DNA of 48,553 nucleotides from Candidatus Laterigemmans baculatus (GTDB lineage: Bacteria; Planctomycetota; Planctomycetia; Pirellulales; Pirellulaceae): contig NZ_WRPR01000018.1 in NCBI RefSeq assembly GCF_010367455.1, positions 1 through 48,553 of the forward strand. Reading direction: 5' to 3'. Each line of letters opens with the position of its first letter. Within the stretch, counting starts at the first letter, position 1. The position numbers were made by a program, and so were the translations under genes. Under the pieces are notes generated by a model. That model ran no database searches. It was given only the letters and a program-made list of their open reading frames with translations, and was not told the origin of the DNA. Below are positions 1-8,803 of the stretch, one piece after another.

Positions 1-19
1 TTTTAAAAAGCAGTCGCCT

Positions 20-93
20 TCGGCTTGCCGTTAAACGATTTTTCTGCGAGCCGTCCCGCTCCGAACCAATCCAAAGTGGCGCTGTCCAGCTAG
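20..93. repeat. Left-end copy of a dispersed intergenic repeat
   Basis: Positions 20-38 (TCGGCTTGCCGTTAAACGA) are the exact reverse complement of 48535-48553. Positions 73-93 are the exact reverse complement of 48463-48483 and contain GTGGCGCTGTCCAGCTAG. The stretch between the two blocks differs in sequence and length at the two ends (34 versus 51 bases). The same pair of blocks in the same order at both ends suggests a dispersed repeat family, not a terminal repeat of an element. Confidence 0.75.
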
Positions 94-130
94 CGTCGAC
101 TCAAAATTATAGGCGTTTGCCGCAGAAACG

Positions 131-166
131 AAAAAAGCGTCGCACGGCGGGAGCGTGCGACGCTTT
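131..166 (-). terminator. Rho-independent terminator of the HTH-receiver gene
   Basis: AAAGCGTCGCAC and GTGCGACGCTTT form a 12-bp perfect stem around a 9-base loop. On the minus strand the stem is followed by a run of six T. It lies about 65 bases downstream of the stop codon of the minus-strand regulator gene, so it most likely ends that transcript. The plus-strand side has only a broken T run. Confidence 0.85.
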
Positions 167-230
167 CTTCTTCCGATGCGGAGATCGAGGATCCTCTCCG
201 GGGTCAACGAGGGGGAACCGGGCTGAAGGC

Positions 231-803
231 TCAGACCAGTTCTTTCTTGACGCCGATCAAGGTCCGAAGGCGTTCGGCCAGCAAGTGGGCATCGAACGGC
301 TTCTTGAAGGTTTCGTTGATCGCCGAGCGGTCGAAGCTCATCGGCTGGCCGTCATCGGGCAGCAAGGCGATCAGGATGATTTCAGCAAAATCGATGTTCT
401 TGCGGAGGTTCTGGCAGATTTGCACTGCCTCGACCTTGCCGATCGAAAAATCGACGATGATGCAGTCGGGATTAAAACTCTCGGCTTGAATTCCCGCTTC
501 GAAACCGCTCGCGGCCACGGCCACTTTGAACGCTTTCTCCGGGGGCAGCTCTCGCTTCAGGTTCTCGATCAAAACTTGGTCTTGCGCGACGATCAGCACT
601 TTGGCCATCGCCTCGTCTTCCAGATCCCCCAAGGGCATGCCGTGTTCCTTGAGGAACTTAATCAGGTACTCGCGGGGGATGCGACGATCCTGCGAGCCCG
701 GAATACGATATCCCTTGAGTCGCCCCGAATCGAACCATTTTGACACGGTTCGTGGAGCGACTTTACAGATCTTAGCGACCTGTCCAGTCGTGAAGACCTT
801 CAT
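231..803 (-). CDS. HTH DNA-binding protein with C-terminal receiver-like domain
   Basis: The 190-residue protein starts with an excisionase/MerR-type helix-turn-helix (residues 1-55: FTTGQVAKICKVAPRTVSKW, then SGRLKGYRIPGSQDRRIPRE), which normally binds DNA. Residues 66-185 resemble a response-regulator receiver: VLIVAQDQ at the first strand, the candidate phospho-acceptor Asp in CIIVDFSIG, and a conserved Lys in FKKPF. Only one acid is left of the usual acidic pair, and the usual Thr/Ser position reads IALLPDD, so phosphorylation may be weakened. HTH first and receiver second is the reverse of ordinary response regulators. No histidine kinase is adjacent. The gene is monocistronic, with a terminator at 131-166 and a palindrome upstream at 842-868. 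The DNA target is unknown. Confidence 0.85.
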   Translation of the reverse strand: MKVFTTGQVAKICKVAPRTVSKWFDSGRLKGYRIPGSQDRRIPREYLIKFLKEHGMPLGDLEDEAMAKVLIVAQDQVLIENLKRELPPEKAFKVAVAASGFEAGIQAESFNPDCIIVDFSIGKVEAVQICQNLRKNIDFAEIILIALLPDDGQPMSFDRSAINETFKKPFDAHLLAERLRTLIGVKKELV

Positions 804-1731
804 ATCAGGTTCTCCATAACGCCTCGTTGACTTTTCCCTTGGTTGACGGTGCGTCGGTAACCGTCAACACATCGGCCCACTCGTTGTTTACTCGTCCGCT
901 GCCAACAACCGGCCTGAACGGTCGTCTTCGGTCGGTGGGGCGACACGAAGAATTGGCAAAGTAAACGGCTGGGTCTGGGGCCGTTCCGGTTGCGTCCTGC
1001 GACACAGTCCGGGGTGGGATCCTCGCGGTTTCGGGTAATAGTGGCTCGGAAGACTTTGACGCCTCCGAGCGAAACCAAAGTTCCGCTCGGTGAGATCGCG
1101 ATCCGACGAACCGGGCCAATGCCGCCGCACTTGCGGTGGCGGTACCAGCGCACTTGCGCCAGCGGTTCGGGGCGAATTCGAGGCTAGAGACGCGGCCGCT
1201 CGATGGCTCTCCCGGTGCGGAGCCCTTCGCTGCGAAGAGCCCCTCGATTCCGGAAGGCATGCCAGTCGTGCGTCCAGCGGAGACAGCCCGCACTCACGTG
1301 CCGCGGCTGCCGCTGCCCAGATTCCCCCCTGTGGGAAAACAACCGCAGCCCTGTGTGAATGTCTCGATGCGTTCGAAAACCCATCGGGCACGGGGACTGC
1401 GGTGATTCTCCCGCACTTAGTTTCGATTCAAACCGGGGTTAACCTTTAGCGTGTTTGAATACGAACAAGCGGTAACTTTGTGGCAACCGCGCCGACCCGC
1501 CCCAGCTAGGCTGGCGCGGAACAGCTGATACCAAAGGAATTACGCACAATTCTCTCGAAGCGTTCTCCCCACAGTCCCGGTTTCGCTCGCCCGAAGGGAA
1601 GAAATTTTCGGAAAAAATTTCCCTCTCCCTCCCGAGAGTGCCCGCTCGGGGTCGTTGCCGCCGCTAGCCCAAAGCGGTACCCATTACAGACTGCCCGGTC
1701 GATTCACTCGTTCCCCCCCAAGGTGCTGGTC
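804..1731. other. Long divergent intergenic region with hairpins, no convincing gene
   Basis: About 930 bases separate two divergent genes. Several overlapping open frames cross the middle, but their translations are Arg/Pro/Ser-rich with no domain, as expected for noncoding GC-rich DNA. Visible structure is the palindrome at 842-868, a hairpin at 1487-1519 (CCGCGCC paired with GGCGCGG, with CCAGC/GCTGG inside) and an A/T-rich imperfect hairpin at 1596-1623 (GGGAA.AAATTT against AAATTTCCC). Promoters for both flanking genes must lie here, but I see no clear -35/-10 pair. Confidence 0.5.
842..868. promoter_or_regulatory. Palindrome upstream of the HTH-receiver gene
   Basis: GTTGACGGT (842-850) and ACCGTCAAC (860-868) are perfect inverted repeats separated by nine bases, 39 to 65 bases before the start codon of the minus-strand regulator. 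It could be an operator, perhaps for autoregulation by the HTH protein, or a hairpin in the 5' leader. There is no T run next to it, so a terminator is unlikely. The role is inferred from position only. Confidence 0.5.
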
Positions 1732-3801
1732 ATGCCTCGTACGCTGCGACGGATCTCCTTCTGCGCACTGCTCCTCTCCGCGACGGCGTTCGGTCACGTC
1801 GCTCCGCAGCCGGCTGCTGCGGAACAACCGACTCCCGACGCTCCCGGATCCGCCCTCTCCGGGATCGAGCAGGAGTATTTCAGCGAGCAGGTCGCTCCGG
1901 GTGACGATTTCTACCAGCACGTCAACGACGGCTGGCTCCGTAAAACCGAGATCCCCGGCGACCGATCCGACTACGGCACGTTCACGGTCCTCAGCGACCG
2001 CACGGAAGAGCAGGTCCGGAGCTTGATCGAAGCGGCCGCCGAGACCGAGGCGGCTCCAGGCAGCAACACCCAGAAGGTCGGAGATTTCTATCGCTCCTAC
2101 ACCGACTACGAAGCCCGCAACGCCGCGGGAACCGCCCCCATTCAGCCGCTGCTGCAGACGATCGACCAGATCGATTCGCGGGAGGATCTCGGGGCGGTGC
2201 TGGCGAAGCTACTGCGAAGCGGCGTCGGCGGTCCTTTTGTGACCTACGTCTCTCCCGACGCCCGCAGCAGCGATCAGTACGCCGTCTACGTCTATCAGAG
2301 CGGAATCACCCTCCCGGACCGCGACTACTACCTCGAGGATGAGGAGCGATACCAGGCGCTCCGCACGCAGCTCGGTGACTACGCGAGCGATCTGCTGGCA
2401 GCGATCGACGTCGAGGATCCACAAGCGGCTGCGGCGGAGGTCGTCGGCCTGGAGACCCAGTTGGCCGAAGCCCAGTGGACGAACGTTCAAAACCGGGATC
2501 CGGTGAAAACCTACAACAAGCAATCCTCCCAAGAAATCCGCGAGACCCTCGCGGCGCTCCCCTGGAAAGATTTTGCCGACCAGGCGGGAATCGCCGACCA
2601 GTCGCATTTCATCGTCCGCCAGCCGACCTTCATCAGCCGCGTCAATGAGCTGCTCACGGACGTCCCGCTGGAAACCTGGAAGGACTACCTTCGCTTTCGC
2701 GTCATCGACGCGTACGCTCCCGCCCTGACCGAATCGCTCGAACGGCGGCACTTCGAATTCCACGACACGGCGCTGAGCGGAATCGTCGAACAAAAACCGC
2801 TCTGGAAGCGAGCGGTCGAAGGCACTGGCAGCACGCTGGGCGAGGTCGTCGGCAAACTCTATGTCGACGAACACTTCTCTCCCAAAGCAAAAGCTCGCAT
2901 GGAGGAGTTGGTCGAGAATCTCAAAAAGGCCTTTGCCGAACGAATCGAGCAACTCGAGTGGATGGGGCCGGGCACCAAGAAGCAGGCGCTCGAAAAACTC
3001 TCGATGTTCAACACCAAGATTGGTTATCCGGACCAGTGGAAAGATTATTCCAAGCTGGAAATCAAGGCCGACGATCTGGCGGGAAATCTACTCCGCTCGG
3101 CGAACTTCGAATACCAGCGGGAAATCGACAAGCTCGGCGGACCGATCGACCGCAACGAGTGGCTCATGACGCCGCAGACGATCAACGCCTACTACAACCC
3201 GTTGATGAATGAAATCGTCTTCCCTGCAGCGATCCTCCAACCACCGTTCTTCAATCTCGCAGCCGATGACGCAGTGAATTACGGGGCGATCGGGGCGGTC
3301 ATCGGACACGAAATCAGCCACGGCTTCGATGACAAAGGGAGCCAGTACGACGGGCACGGAAATCTTCGCAATTGGTGGACGCAAGAGGATCGCCAAGAGT
3401 TTGAAGCTCGGGCCCAGAAATTGGTCGAGCAGTACAGCCAGTACAAGCCGTTTGAAGACATGCACGTCAATGGCGAACTGACGCTGGGCGAAAACATCGG
3501 CGACCTCGGGGGCCTGAGCGTCGCCCATCGGGCGTACCAAATGTCGCTCGAGGGCAAGCCGGCCCCGGTGATCGAAGGGCTCAGCGGCGACCAGCGGTTC
3601 TTGCTCGGCTGGTCCCAGATCTGGCGCCGCAAGTACCGCGAACCGGAACTGCGGAAGCGTCTGCTCACCGACCCCCATTCGCCGAGCCGCTATCGGGTTA
3701 ACGGCATCGTGAGCAACATGGACGTCTTCTACGACGCGTTCAACATTCAGCCGGGGGATGAAATGTATATCGCCCCGGAGAACCGCGTCCGTATCTGGTA
3801 A
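1732..3801 (+). CDS. M13 (neprilysin/PepO-type) zinc metallopeptidase, secreted
   Basis: A 689-residue endopeptidase of family M13, which cleaves oligopeptides outside the cytoplasm. The N-terminus (MPRTLRRISFCALLLSATAF) is a signal peptide. The N-terminal M13 domain begins near QVAPGDDFYQHVNDGWL. The zinc site is HEISH near residue 526, and the third ligand lies in GENIGDLGG near residue 588. The Arg/Trp-rich C-terminal end (PENRVRIW) is typical of the family, and the length is standard. An in-frame GTG lies nine bases upstream, but the ATG at 1732 has AAGG eight bases before it and gives the cleaner signal peptide. The gene appears monocistronic and faces a minus-strand gene only a few bases after its stop. 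Confidence 0.95.
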   Translation: MPRTLRRISFCALLLSATAFGHVAPQPAAAEQPTPDAPGSALSGIEQEYFSEQVAPGDDFYQHVNDGWLRKTEIPGDRSDYGTFTVLSDRTEEQVRSLIEAAAETEAAPGSNTQKVGDFYRSYTDYEARNAAGTAPIQPLLQTIDQIDSREDLGAVLAKLLRSGVGGPFVTYVSPDARSSDQYAVYVYQSGITLPDRDYYLEDEERYQALRTQLGDYASDLLAAIDVEDPQAAAAEVVGLETQLAEAQWTNVQNRDPVKTYNKQSSQEIRETLAALPWKDFADQAGIADQSHFIVRQPTFISRVNELLTDVPLETWKDYLRFRVIDAYAPALTESLERRHFEFHDTALSGIVEQKPLWKRAVEGTGSTLGEVVGKLYVDEHFSPKAKARMEELVENLKKAFAERIEQLEWMGPGTKKQALEKLSMFNTKIGYPDQWKDYSKLEIKADDLAGNLLRSANFEYQREIDKLGGPIDRNEWLMTPQTINAYYNPLMNEIVFPAAILQPPFFNLAADDAVNYGAIGAVIGHEISHGFDDKGSQYDGHGNLRNWWTQEDRQEFEARAQKLVEQYSQYKPFEDMHVNGELTLGENIGDLGGLSVAHRAYQMSLEGKPAPVIEGLSGDQRFLLGWSQIWRRKYREPELRKRLLTDPHSPSRYRVNGIVSNMDVFYDAFNIQPGDEMYIAPENRVRIW

Positions 3802-3805
3802 GACC

Positions 3806-4894
3806 TCAGCGGGCTTCGGGATGGAAGCGACGGTTGAACAGTTGGGGGTCAAACGGATCAGCCACATCGGGCAGTCGCACCGGCTGCCCCGGCTGGGACC
3901 CCATCATTCCGACCGTGCTTCCGCCGGGAGCCCCGGGCGAAGCATCCTGCGTCTGCCCTGAAGCCAAGGGAGAGAGGCTGCGGTCCGCAGACTCTTCATC
4001 TCGCGGCAGCGACTCGATCCACCGCCGCAGATTCTCGATCGCTTCTTGGTCGCGGGGGCCCAAGGGGGGTTCCTCGGCGCCTCCATGCGGCTTGAGTGCC
4101 CGCACCAACAGCGGACTGGCAGCGGGATGCTCGCGGTTGATCCAGGGAAGGACCGCGGCGAGATTTTCCCGCGTCATTGCCGCCCTCGGGCGGCGACCCA
4201 CCACCCGCTCATCGCTCAGCACCCAACCGGTCGCCGCTCCGCCGCCATGGCAAGCGGTCGCGCTGCAGCGATTGGCCAGCAGCGGCTGGATGCGGAGATT
4301 GAACTCCCGCAGCTCCTCGGGCCCCAGCCCGTCGAGGGAGTGCGAGCCACCTTCAGCTTGCGGCACAGCGGCTTTCGGCACAGCGGCTTGCGGCGGCTCT
4401 TTCCCCTCTGTCCCAGTGGCGAGCGACTCCGGTGCCCCGGCGGCACTCGGCGCTCCCGCACCGCGGGCAGCAGCCTGTTGCTCGATCGTCAACTGCAACT
4501 CCGCCTCGGCTCGCAAGATTGCGACGGCGTCGGGGCGGATCCGTTTGGCGGCCTGAATCTCCGCTGCCGCTCGTTCGCACAGCCCGTGCCGCAGACACCA
4601 CCGCGCGGTCTCCAGGTGCGATTCGACCGTGAACACACGTCGCCGGTCGAGCTGGTACTGGTACAGCCCGTCGAGCGACTCGGCCCAGCAAGCGACCTTC
4701 TCGCGTGACAGGCGGACTTCGGAGCCTTGGAAGCGCACGATCACCCGCCCCGGTTCCTCTTCCACGGTCCCCCGAAGGACCGCCAAGTCGCGGAGCAACA
4801 CGTAGCCGGGCTCGACCGCCGGCTCGCCGCCGCGGACGACGCTCATCAGCAGCCAAGAAAATGCCGCTCCGATAGAGAACCAGGTTCGGATCAT
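3806..4894 (-). CDS. Secreted planctomycete protein with a CX4CH motif
   Basis: The 362-residue product begins with a signal peptide (MIRTWFSIGAAFSWLLMSVV); the frame is open 25 codons further upstream, but this ATG fits secretion. Residues 30-130 form a domain of unknown role, including an alpha-helical region (HLETARWCLRHGLCERAAAE) like a short tetratricopeptide unit. A low-complexity Ala/Pro/Gly linker follows, then IQPLLANRCSATACHGG, a cytochrome-c-like site with four residues between the cysteines instead of two. Planctomycetes encode many such proteins. Whether haem binds is unknown. The last 60 residues are Pro/Gly-rich. The gene converges with the M13 peptidase, with only four bases between the stop codons. 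Confidence 0.75.
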   Translation of the reverse strand: MIRTWFSIGAAFSWLLMSVVRGGEPAVEPGYVLLRDLAVLRGTVEEEPGRVIVRFQGSEVRLSREKVACWAESLDGLYQYQLDRRRVFTVESHLETARWCLRHGLCERAAAEIQAAKRIRPDAVAILRAEAELQLTIEQQAAARGAGAPSAAGAPESLATGTEGKEPPQAAVPKAAVPQAEGGSHSLDGLGPEELREFNLRIQPLLANRCSATACHGGGAATGWVLSDERVVGRRPRAAMTRENLAAVLPWINREHPAASPLLVRALKPHGGAEEPPLGPRDQEAIENLRRWIESLPRDEESADRSLSPLASGQTQDASPGAPGGSTVGMMGSQPGQPVRLPDVADPFDPQLFNRRFHPEAR

Positions 4895-4967
4895 GGTGGC
4901 GGAACGGTAGGCAAGGGACCGCCTCAGCGTCAAGACATCCGCCGAGGCTCTGTCAGCCCCAGAAGAC

Positions 4968-5010
4968 ACCCTCCCCCCGGGAGGGTCGCGAGGAACGAGC
5001 GGGGAGGGTG
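4968..5010. repeat. Dispersed hairpin repeat (CACCCTCCCC family)
   Basis: The block reads CACCCTCCCCCCGGGAGGGT, then CGCGAGGAACGAG, then CGGGGAGGGTG, so CCCTCCCC pairs with GGGGAGGG. A near-identical copy sits at 21751-21783 and an inverted relative at about 21828-21870. All are intergenic. It looks like a REP-type repeat; any termination or nucleoid role is inference. Confidence 0.75.
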
Positions 5011-5125
5011 ACTACCGGCCGTGAATCCTTATTGCCCAAGCCGATCTTGCACGCGAACCGGCAACGCGGGTAATGGGTAACCCAGCTCACAATTCAGCAG
5101 CAGCCGCAGCATTTCAGGCCGGCCT

Positions 5126-6157
5126 ATGAACCGCCAGTCGCTTCAACGCAAAGCACCGGAAACCGTTTCAGGCTACCGGTTCGACCGCAGCCATCTGCGG
5201 GTGGACCAGCGAGAGCCTGGCATCAGCGCGTTCATGCGGATCCGCAACGGAGCCGAGTTCCTCGAGCTGACGATTCGCAGCCACATCGAGTTCTTCGATG
5301 AAATCGTTGCCGTGCACAACAACTGCACCGACGAAACGCCACAGATCCTCACGCGGCTCCAAGAGGAGTTCGGCCCCCAGAAACTTCGCGTCATCCACTA
5401 CGCCGACGAAGTCTTTCCACCGGGCAGTTCGGGGCACATCCGCACCGACCCGCACTCGCCCCACAGCCTCGTCAACTACTACAACTTCGCCCTCGCCTCG
5501 ACGCGATACCGCTTTGCGACAAAGCTCGACGACGACCACCTCGCGATCCGCGAGACGACCCGGCGAGCGACCGACTCCCTGAGATCGGGTGAGACCGATC
5601 CGAAAGAGATGCTTTGCTTCTCGGGGCTCAACCTCTTCCACCGCCCCGACGGAAGCCTCGCCGTCCTCAAACGGGATCCGATCTCCGGCAGCGGCGACAT
5701 CGGGTTCTTCCGCGTGACCCCCAACACTTACTTCTCCAAGGATCGGCGGTTTGAACGATTCAGAAGCGGAGGTGCGAGGCGACGGTTTTGCGGATTCCTT
5801 TACTGGCACTTGAAATACCTCAAGTCCGACATGGGGTTTGGCAACTACCGGCTCGACAAAAACCCTACCAGCCGATACGCCAAACGGCACGCGGCGATGC
5901 ACCAAGCCCCGCCGGAATGCCTCGATTTGCAGGCCCTGGCCCACTACTGCAGCCCCACCCTGCTGCACCGCTTGAAACAGCTCGTGTCGAGCAAACAAGC
6001 CCTGATTGGCCAGCGCAACGCGACTATTCCACGAGCTTTTCCCGACGCCGCTGTCGCCCAGGCGGTTGAGCGGACAGCGGGCCGACAGTTCCGATCCGCC
6101 CTGGACTCGCCGCAAACCGAACATGCCTGCAGCCCGACCATCCGCGCCGCCGGCTGA
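5126..6157 (+). CDS. Glycosyltransferase, GT2-like
   Basis: A 343-residue protein with a GT-A-like N-terminal half: ISAFMRIRNGAEFLELTIRS, then FFDEIVAVHNNCTDETPQIL, typical of family 2 glycosyltransferases that open with a nucleotide-sugar fold. The metal-binding acidic motif is probably KLDDDH near residue 138. The C-terminal half carries aromatic/basic stretches and no membrane segment. It starts the plus-strand block 5126-9607, followed by another glycosyltransferase, a fucosyltransferase and two methyltransferases, so it probably adds a sugar to a surface polysaccharide or glycoprotein. Donor and acceptor cannot be told from sequence. Confidence 0.8.
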   Translation: MNRQSLQRKAPETVSGYRFDRSHLRVDQREPGISAFMRIRNGAEFLELTIRSHIEFFDEIVAVHNNCTDETPQILTRLQEEFGPQKLRVIHYADEVFPPGSSGHIRTDPHSPHSLVNYYNFALASTRYRFATKLDDDHLAIRETTRRATDSLRSGETDPKEMLCFSGLNLFHRPDGSLAVLKRDPISGSGDIGFFRVTPNTYFSKDRRFERFRSGGARRRFCGFLYWHLKYLKSDMGFGNYRLDKNPTSRYAKRHAAMHQAPPECLDLQALAHYCSPTLLHRLKQLVSSKQALIGQRNATIPRAFPDAAVAQAVERTAGRQFRSALDSPQTEHACSPTIRAAG

Positions 6158-6297
6158 ACGCTCTTGCTACTGCACACGCGAGCATGTTACTCCAGCTTTG
6201 TAGCCTCGCGCCGTCCTCTCTGCTTCGAGCAGGTGTAGACGTATCGCACTCGCGGCAATCGACTGCATGCCGCAGCATACGCCTCCTCAACAAATCA

Positions 6298-7134
6298 ATG
6301 CCAGCACCAATCAAACCACGTCACATCAGCGTAATCATCACGACGTACAACTCCCCCGATGCATTGCGTCTGACGCTCAAGGCGTTCGACCTCCAGACAC
6401 GGCGGGACTTTGAACTGGTCGTCGCCGATGATGGGTCGGGGGCAGATACAGCGACGGTGATCGATGAGTTCCGAGCGGAGTCGGATCTGCCCCTCATCCA
6501 CGTCTGGCATGAGGATCGCGGCTTTCGTAAGTGCGAGATCCTCAATCGAGCGATCGAATCCGCCACCGGCGATTACTTAATTTTCACCGATGGCGATTGC
6601 ATTCCGCGGCCCGACTTCGTCTCCGTGCACCACAATGAAGCTGAGCCCAGACGCTTTCTCTCCGGCACCTACAACAACCTCCCGCCGTCGTTCGCCGAGA
6701 TCATTACCGAGAGTACCGTTGGTTCGGGCGAGGCTTTTCAACTGAAGTGGCTGCGAAGCCACGGTCTGCCCCGATCGCGGAAAGCCCTCCGGCTGACTCC
6801 ATACAAGACCCTCGCTGGTATCCTGAACCGGCTAACGACGACCCATCCCACGTGGAATGGGTGCAACGCGTCGGGCTGGAAATCGGATCTCGAAGCCGTC
6901 AATGGATTCGACGAACGAATGCGGTACGGCGGTCTCGATCGGGAACTGGGACTTCGCCTCAACAATGCGGGAATCAAAGGCAAGCAGATCCGCTTCAAAG
7001 CCATCTGCCTGCACATCGACCACGACCGTGGCTACATGAACGAGAAGGATCTGCAAGATAATCTTGCCATCCGCGAAGCGACCCTCCGCGAACGCTCCAC
7101 TTTCACGCCCTACGGCATCCGTAAAGCAGCGTAG
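6298..7134 (+). CDS. Glycosyltransferase family 2
   Basis: A 278-residue GT2 enzyme. The N-terminus (HISVIITTYNSPDALRLTLK) is the classic family 2 start, FELVVADDGSGADT binds the nucleotide, and YLIFTDGDCIPRPDF holds the metal-binding acidic motif. The C-terminal part (GWKSDLEAVNGFDERMRYGG) matches the galactosyltransferase-like C-terminal region with the GxDxE-type segment. The frame is open to 6184, but that extension reads as leader sequence, and MPAPIKPRHISV gives the usual distance to the first strand. No clear Shine-Dalgarno is seen. It lies seven bases before the GT11 gene, so co-transcription is likely. Confidence 0.85.
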   Translation: MPAPIKPRHISVIITTYNSPDALRLTLKAFDLQTRRDFELVVADDGSGADTATVIDEFRAESDLPLIHVWHEDRGFRKCEILNRAIESATGDYLIFTDGDCIPRPDFVSVHHNEAEPRRFLSGTYNNLPPSFAEIITESTVGSGEAFQLKWLRSHGLPRSRKALRLTPYKTLAGILNRLTTTHPTWNGCNASGWKSDLEAVNGFDERMRYGGLDRELGLRLNNAGIKGKQIRFKAICLHIDHDRGYMNEKDLQDNLAIREATLRERSTFTPYGIRKAA

Positions 7135-7141
7135 CCTCCAC

Positions 7142-8032
7142 ATGATCCACGCACTCCCCACGGACCGGGCCGCCGGTGTTGCAAGTTGCGTTGTCAAGAT
7201 TGTCGGCGGGCTGGGAAACCAGATGCTACAGTACGCGGCCGGTCGAGCCGTCTCGCTCCGATGCGGTTGCCCTCTGGAGCTGGACCTAAGCTTCTATGAC
7301 CGTAAGCGCCACCGGAGTTTCGAGCTCAGCGCTTTCCCAATCCATGCCCATCGCAGACCCAGCAACCGCGGCTGGCAGCGAATTCTGGGCCGCGCCTTTC
7401 GACAAACCGACCCCGCGGCGACGGTGTACCGGGAATCGAGCAAAGCCTTCGACCCTTGCATTCGGTCGCTGGAGGCTCCCGTTCGCCTCGACGGGTATTT
7501 CTTTTCGGAAAAGTATTTTTCCGATCACGCCGAGACGATTCGGAGCGAGCTGACTCCGCCGGAATTTTCGGATGCGGGGTCGCTCGAACTCAAGCAGCGC
7601 ATGGCATCCACCGAGAGCACTGCCCTGCATGTCCGCCGCGGCGATTACGTTACAAACAAAAACGCCAGCGAACGCTTCTGGTCGTGCAGCCTCGAGTATT
7701 ACGAGGAGGCGATCGATCGCGTTCCCAGCCGGGGCGAGGTGTTCGTTTTTTCGGATGACATTCCGTGGGCTCGAAAGAATCTCCGCTCCTCCAAACCGCT
7801 GGTCTTCGTCGGCGAGGGATCAAACCATCAAAAGCTGGCGAATGCCGGCCTTCGCGACCTGTGGTTGATGACCCACGCGGATCACCACATCATCGCCAAT
7901 TCTTCCTTCAGTTGGTGGGGCGCCTGGTTGGCCGACGCGGGCAAGGGATTGAAGATTGCCCCTCGAAAGTGGTTTAACGATCCGACGATCGACGACAGTG
8001 ATATCATTCCCGAGCGGTGGCTTCGGATTTAG
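7142..8032 (+). CDS. Alpha-1,2-fucosyltransferase (GT11 family)
   Basis: A 296-residue enzyme expected to transfer fucose from GDP-fucose to a galactose end. VVKIVGGLGNQMLQYAAGRA is the GT11 N-terminal signature, and ALHVRRGDYV is the HxRRxDY donor-binding motif shared by alpha-1,2-fucosyltransferases. ANSSFSWWGAWL near the C-terminus is the third family motif. The frame is open 26 codons upstream, overlapping the previous gene, but the ATG at 7142 is the natural start. It sits inside the glycan block, so a fucosylated surface glycan is likely. Confidence 0.92.
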   Translation: MIHALPTDRAAGVASCVVKIVGGLGNQMLQYAAGRAVSLRCGCPLELDLSFYDRKRHRSFELSAFPIHAHRRPSNRGWQRILGRAFRQTDPAATVYRESSKAFDPCIRSLEAPVRLDGYFFSEKYFSDHAETIRSELTPPEFSDAGSLELKQRMASTESTALHVRRGDYVTNKNASERFWSCSLEYYEEAIDRVPSRGEVFVFSDDIPWARKNLRSSKPLVFVGEGSNHQKLANAGLRDLWLMTHADHHIIANSSFSWWGAWLADAGKGLKIAPRKWFNDPTIDDSDIIPERWLRI

Positions 8033-8050
8033 CCCCTTCTGCGAGAAACC

Positions 8051-8746
8051 ATGATGCTGCAGCCTATTCTCAAGTACCTGCGACGCAAGGCTGATCCGAT
8101 CGAGCTGCTAAGCCGCGTCGCGCCGGCATCGACCAGCCTCACGTCGATCGTCCACATCGGTGCTCATCTGGCTCAGGAACGGCACCACTATGAGCAGCAC
8201 GGATTCCGCAAGATCCTCTGGGTGGAGGGATCGGCCACGGTTTACGAGGAGCTGAGGAAGTTGCTCGCACAGCACGAGGGGCCAGCCACGCACAGCGCAC
8301 GCTGTGCAATGCTGACGAACGAAGACGACCAAGAGGTCGAGCTTCGGACTTACAGCAACAACGGAATGTCGAATTCGATTTTTCCACCAAGCCAACAACT
8401 GGCCGCTCGCTGGCCTGACGTCAAAGAGACAGGCGCAACCCAACGATCGAAATCAGTCACGCTCGACTCGTTCCTTGCAACCACCGAGTTCGCCGATCAG
8501 TGCGACGTTTTGGTCGTCGACGTCCAGGGTGCCGAACTCCTCGTCCTTCAAGGCGGCCTCAAAACACTGTCTCGGGTCAAGGCGGTCGTCTGCGAGGTTT
8601 CAACGGTCCCCTACTACGAAGGAGGAGTCCTGTTCGAGGAGCTGAACGCCTTCCTCACCGCCCAGGGGTTTGTTGCGGTGTCGACCCCGAGGCGCCATGG
8701 GGATATGCTCTTCCTGCGCAAGGATCTGATGCGAGCCGCCGCTTAG
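8051..8746 (+). CDS. FkbM family methyltransferase (first of two)
   Basis: A 231-residue SAM-dependent methyltransferase. SIVHIGAHLAQERHHYEQHG is the SAM-binding loop of the FkbM family, ILWVEGSATVYEEL gives the acidic residue for the ribose, and TLDSFLATTEFADQCDVLVV with DVQGAELLVLQGG is the family's C-terminal signature. FkbM enzymes O-methylate sugars or polyketides; next to three glycosyltransferases, a sugar hydroxyl is the likely acceptor. It starts 18 bases after the fucosyltransferase stop codon. Confidence 0.88.
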   Translation: MMLQPILKYLRRKADPIELLSRVAPASTSLTSIVHIGAHLAQERHHYEQHGFRKILWVEGSATVYEELRKLLAQHEGPATHSARCAMLTNEDDQEVELRTYSNNGMSNSIFPPSQQLAARWPDVKETGATQRSKSVTLDSFLATTEFADQCDVLVVDVQGAELLVLQGGLKTLSRVKAVVCEVSTVPYYEGGVLFEELNAFLTAQGFVAVSTPRRHGDMLFLRKDLMRAAA

Positions 8747-8803
8747 TCGCGCCCCCTGCTACATAGGCCCCCGTGCCACACAGCCTACCGTGAAAGGATT
8801 CCC

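Noticed and set aside
888-1391. Several overlapping frames in the long intergenic region
   Set aside because: Translations are Arg/Ser/Pro/His-rich, no start with a ribosome-binding site, no recognisable domain.
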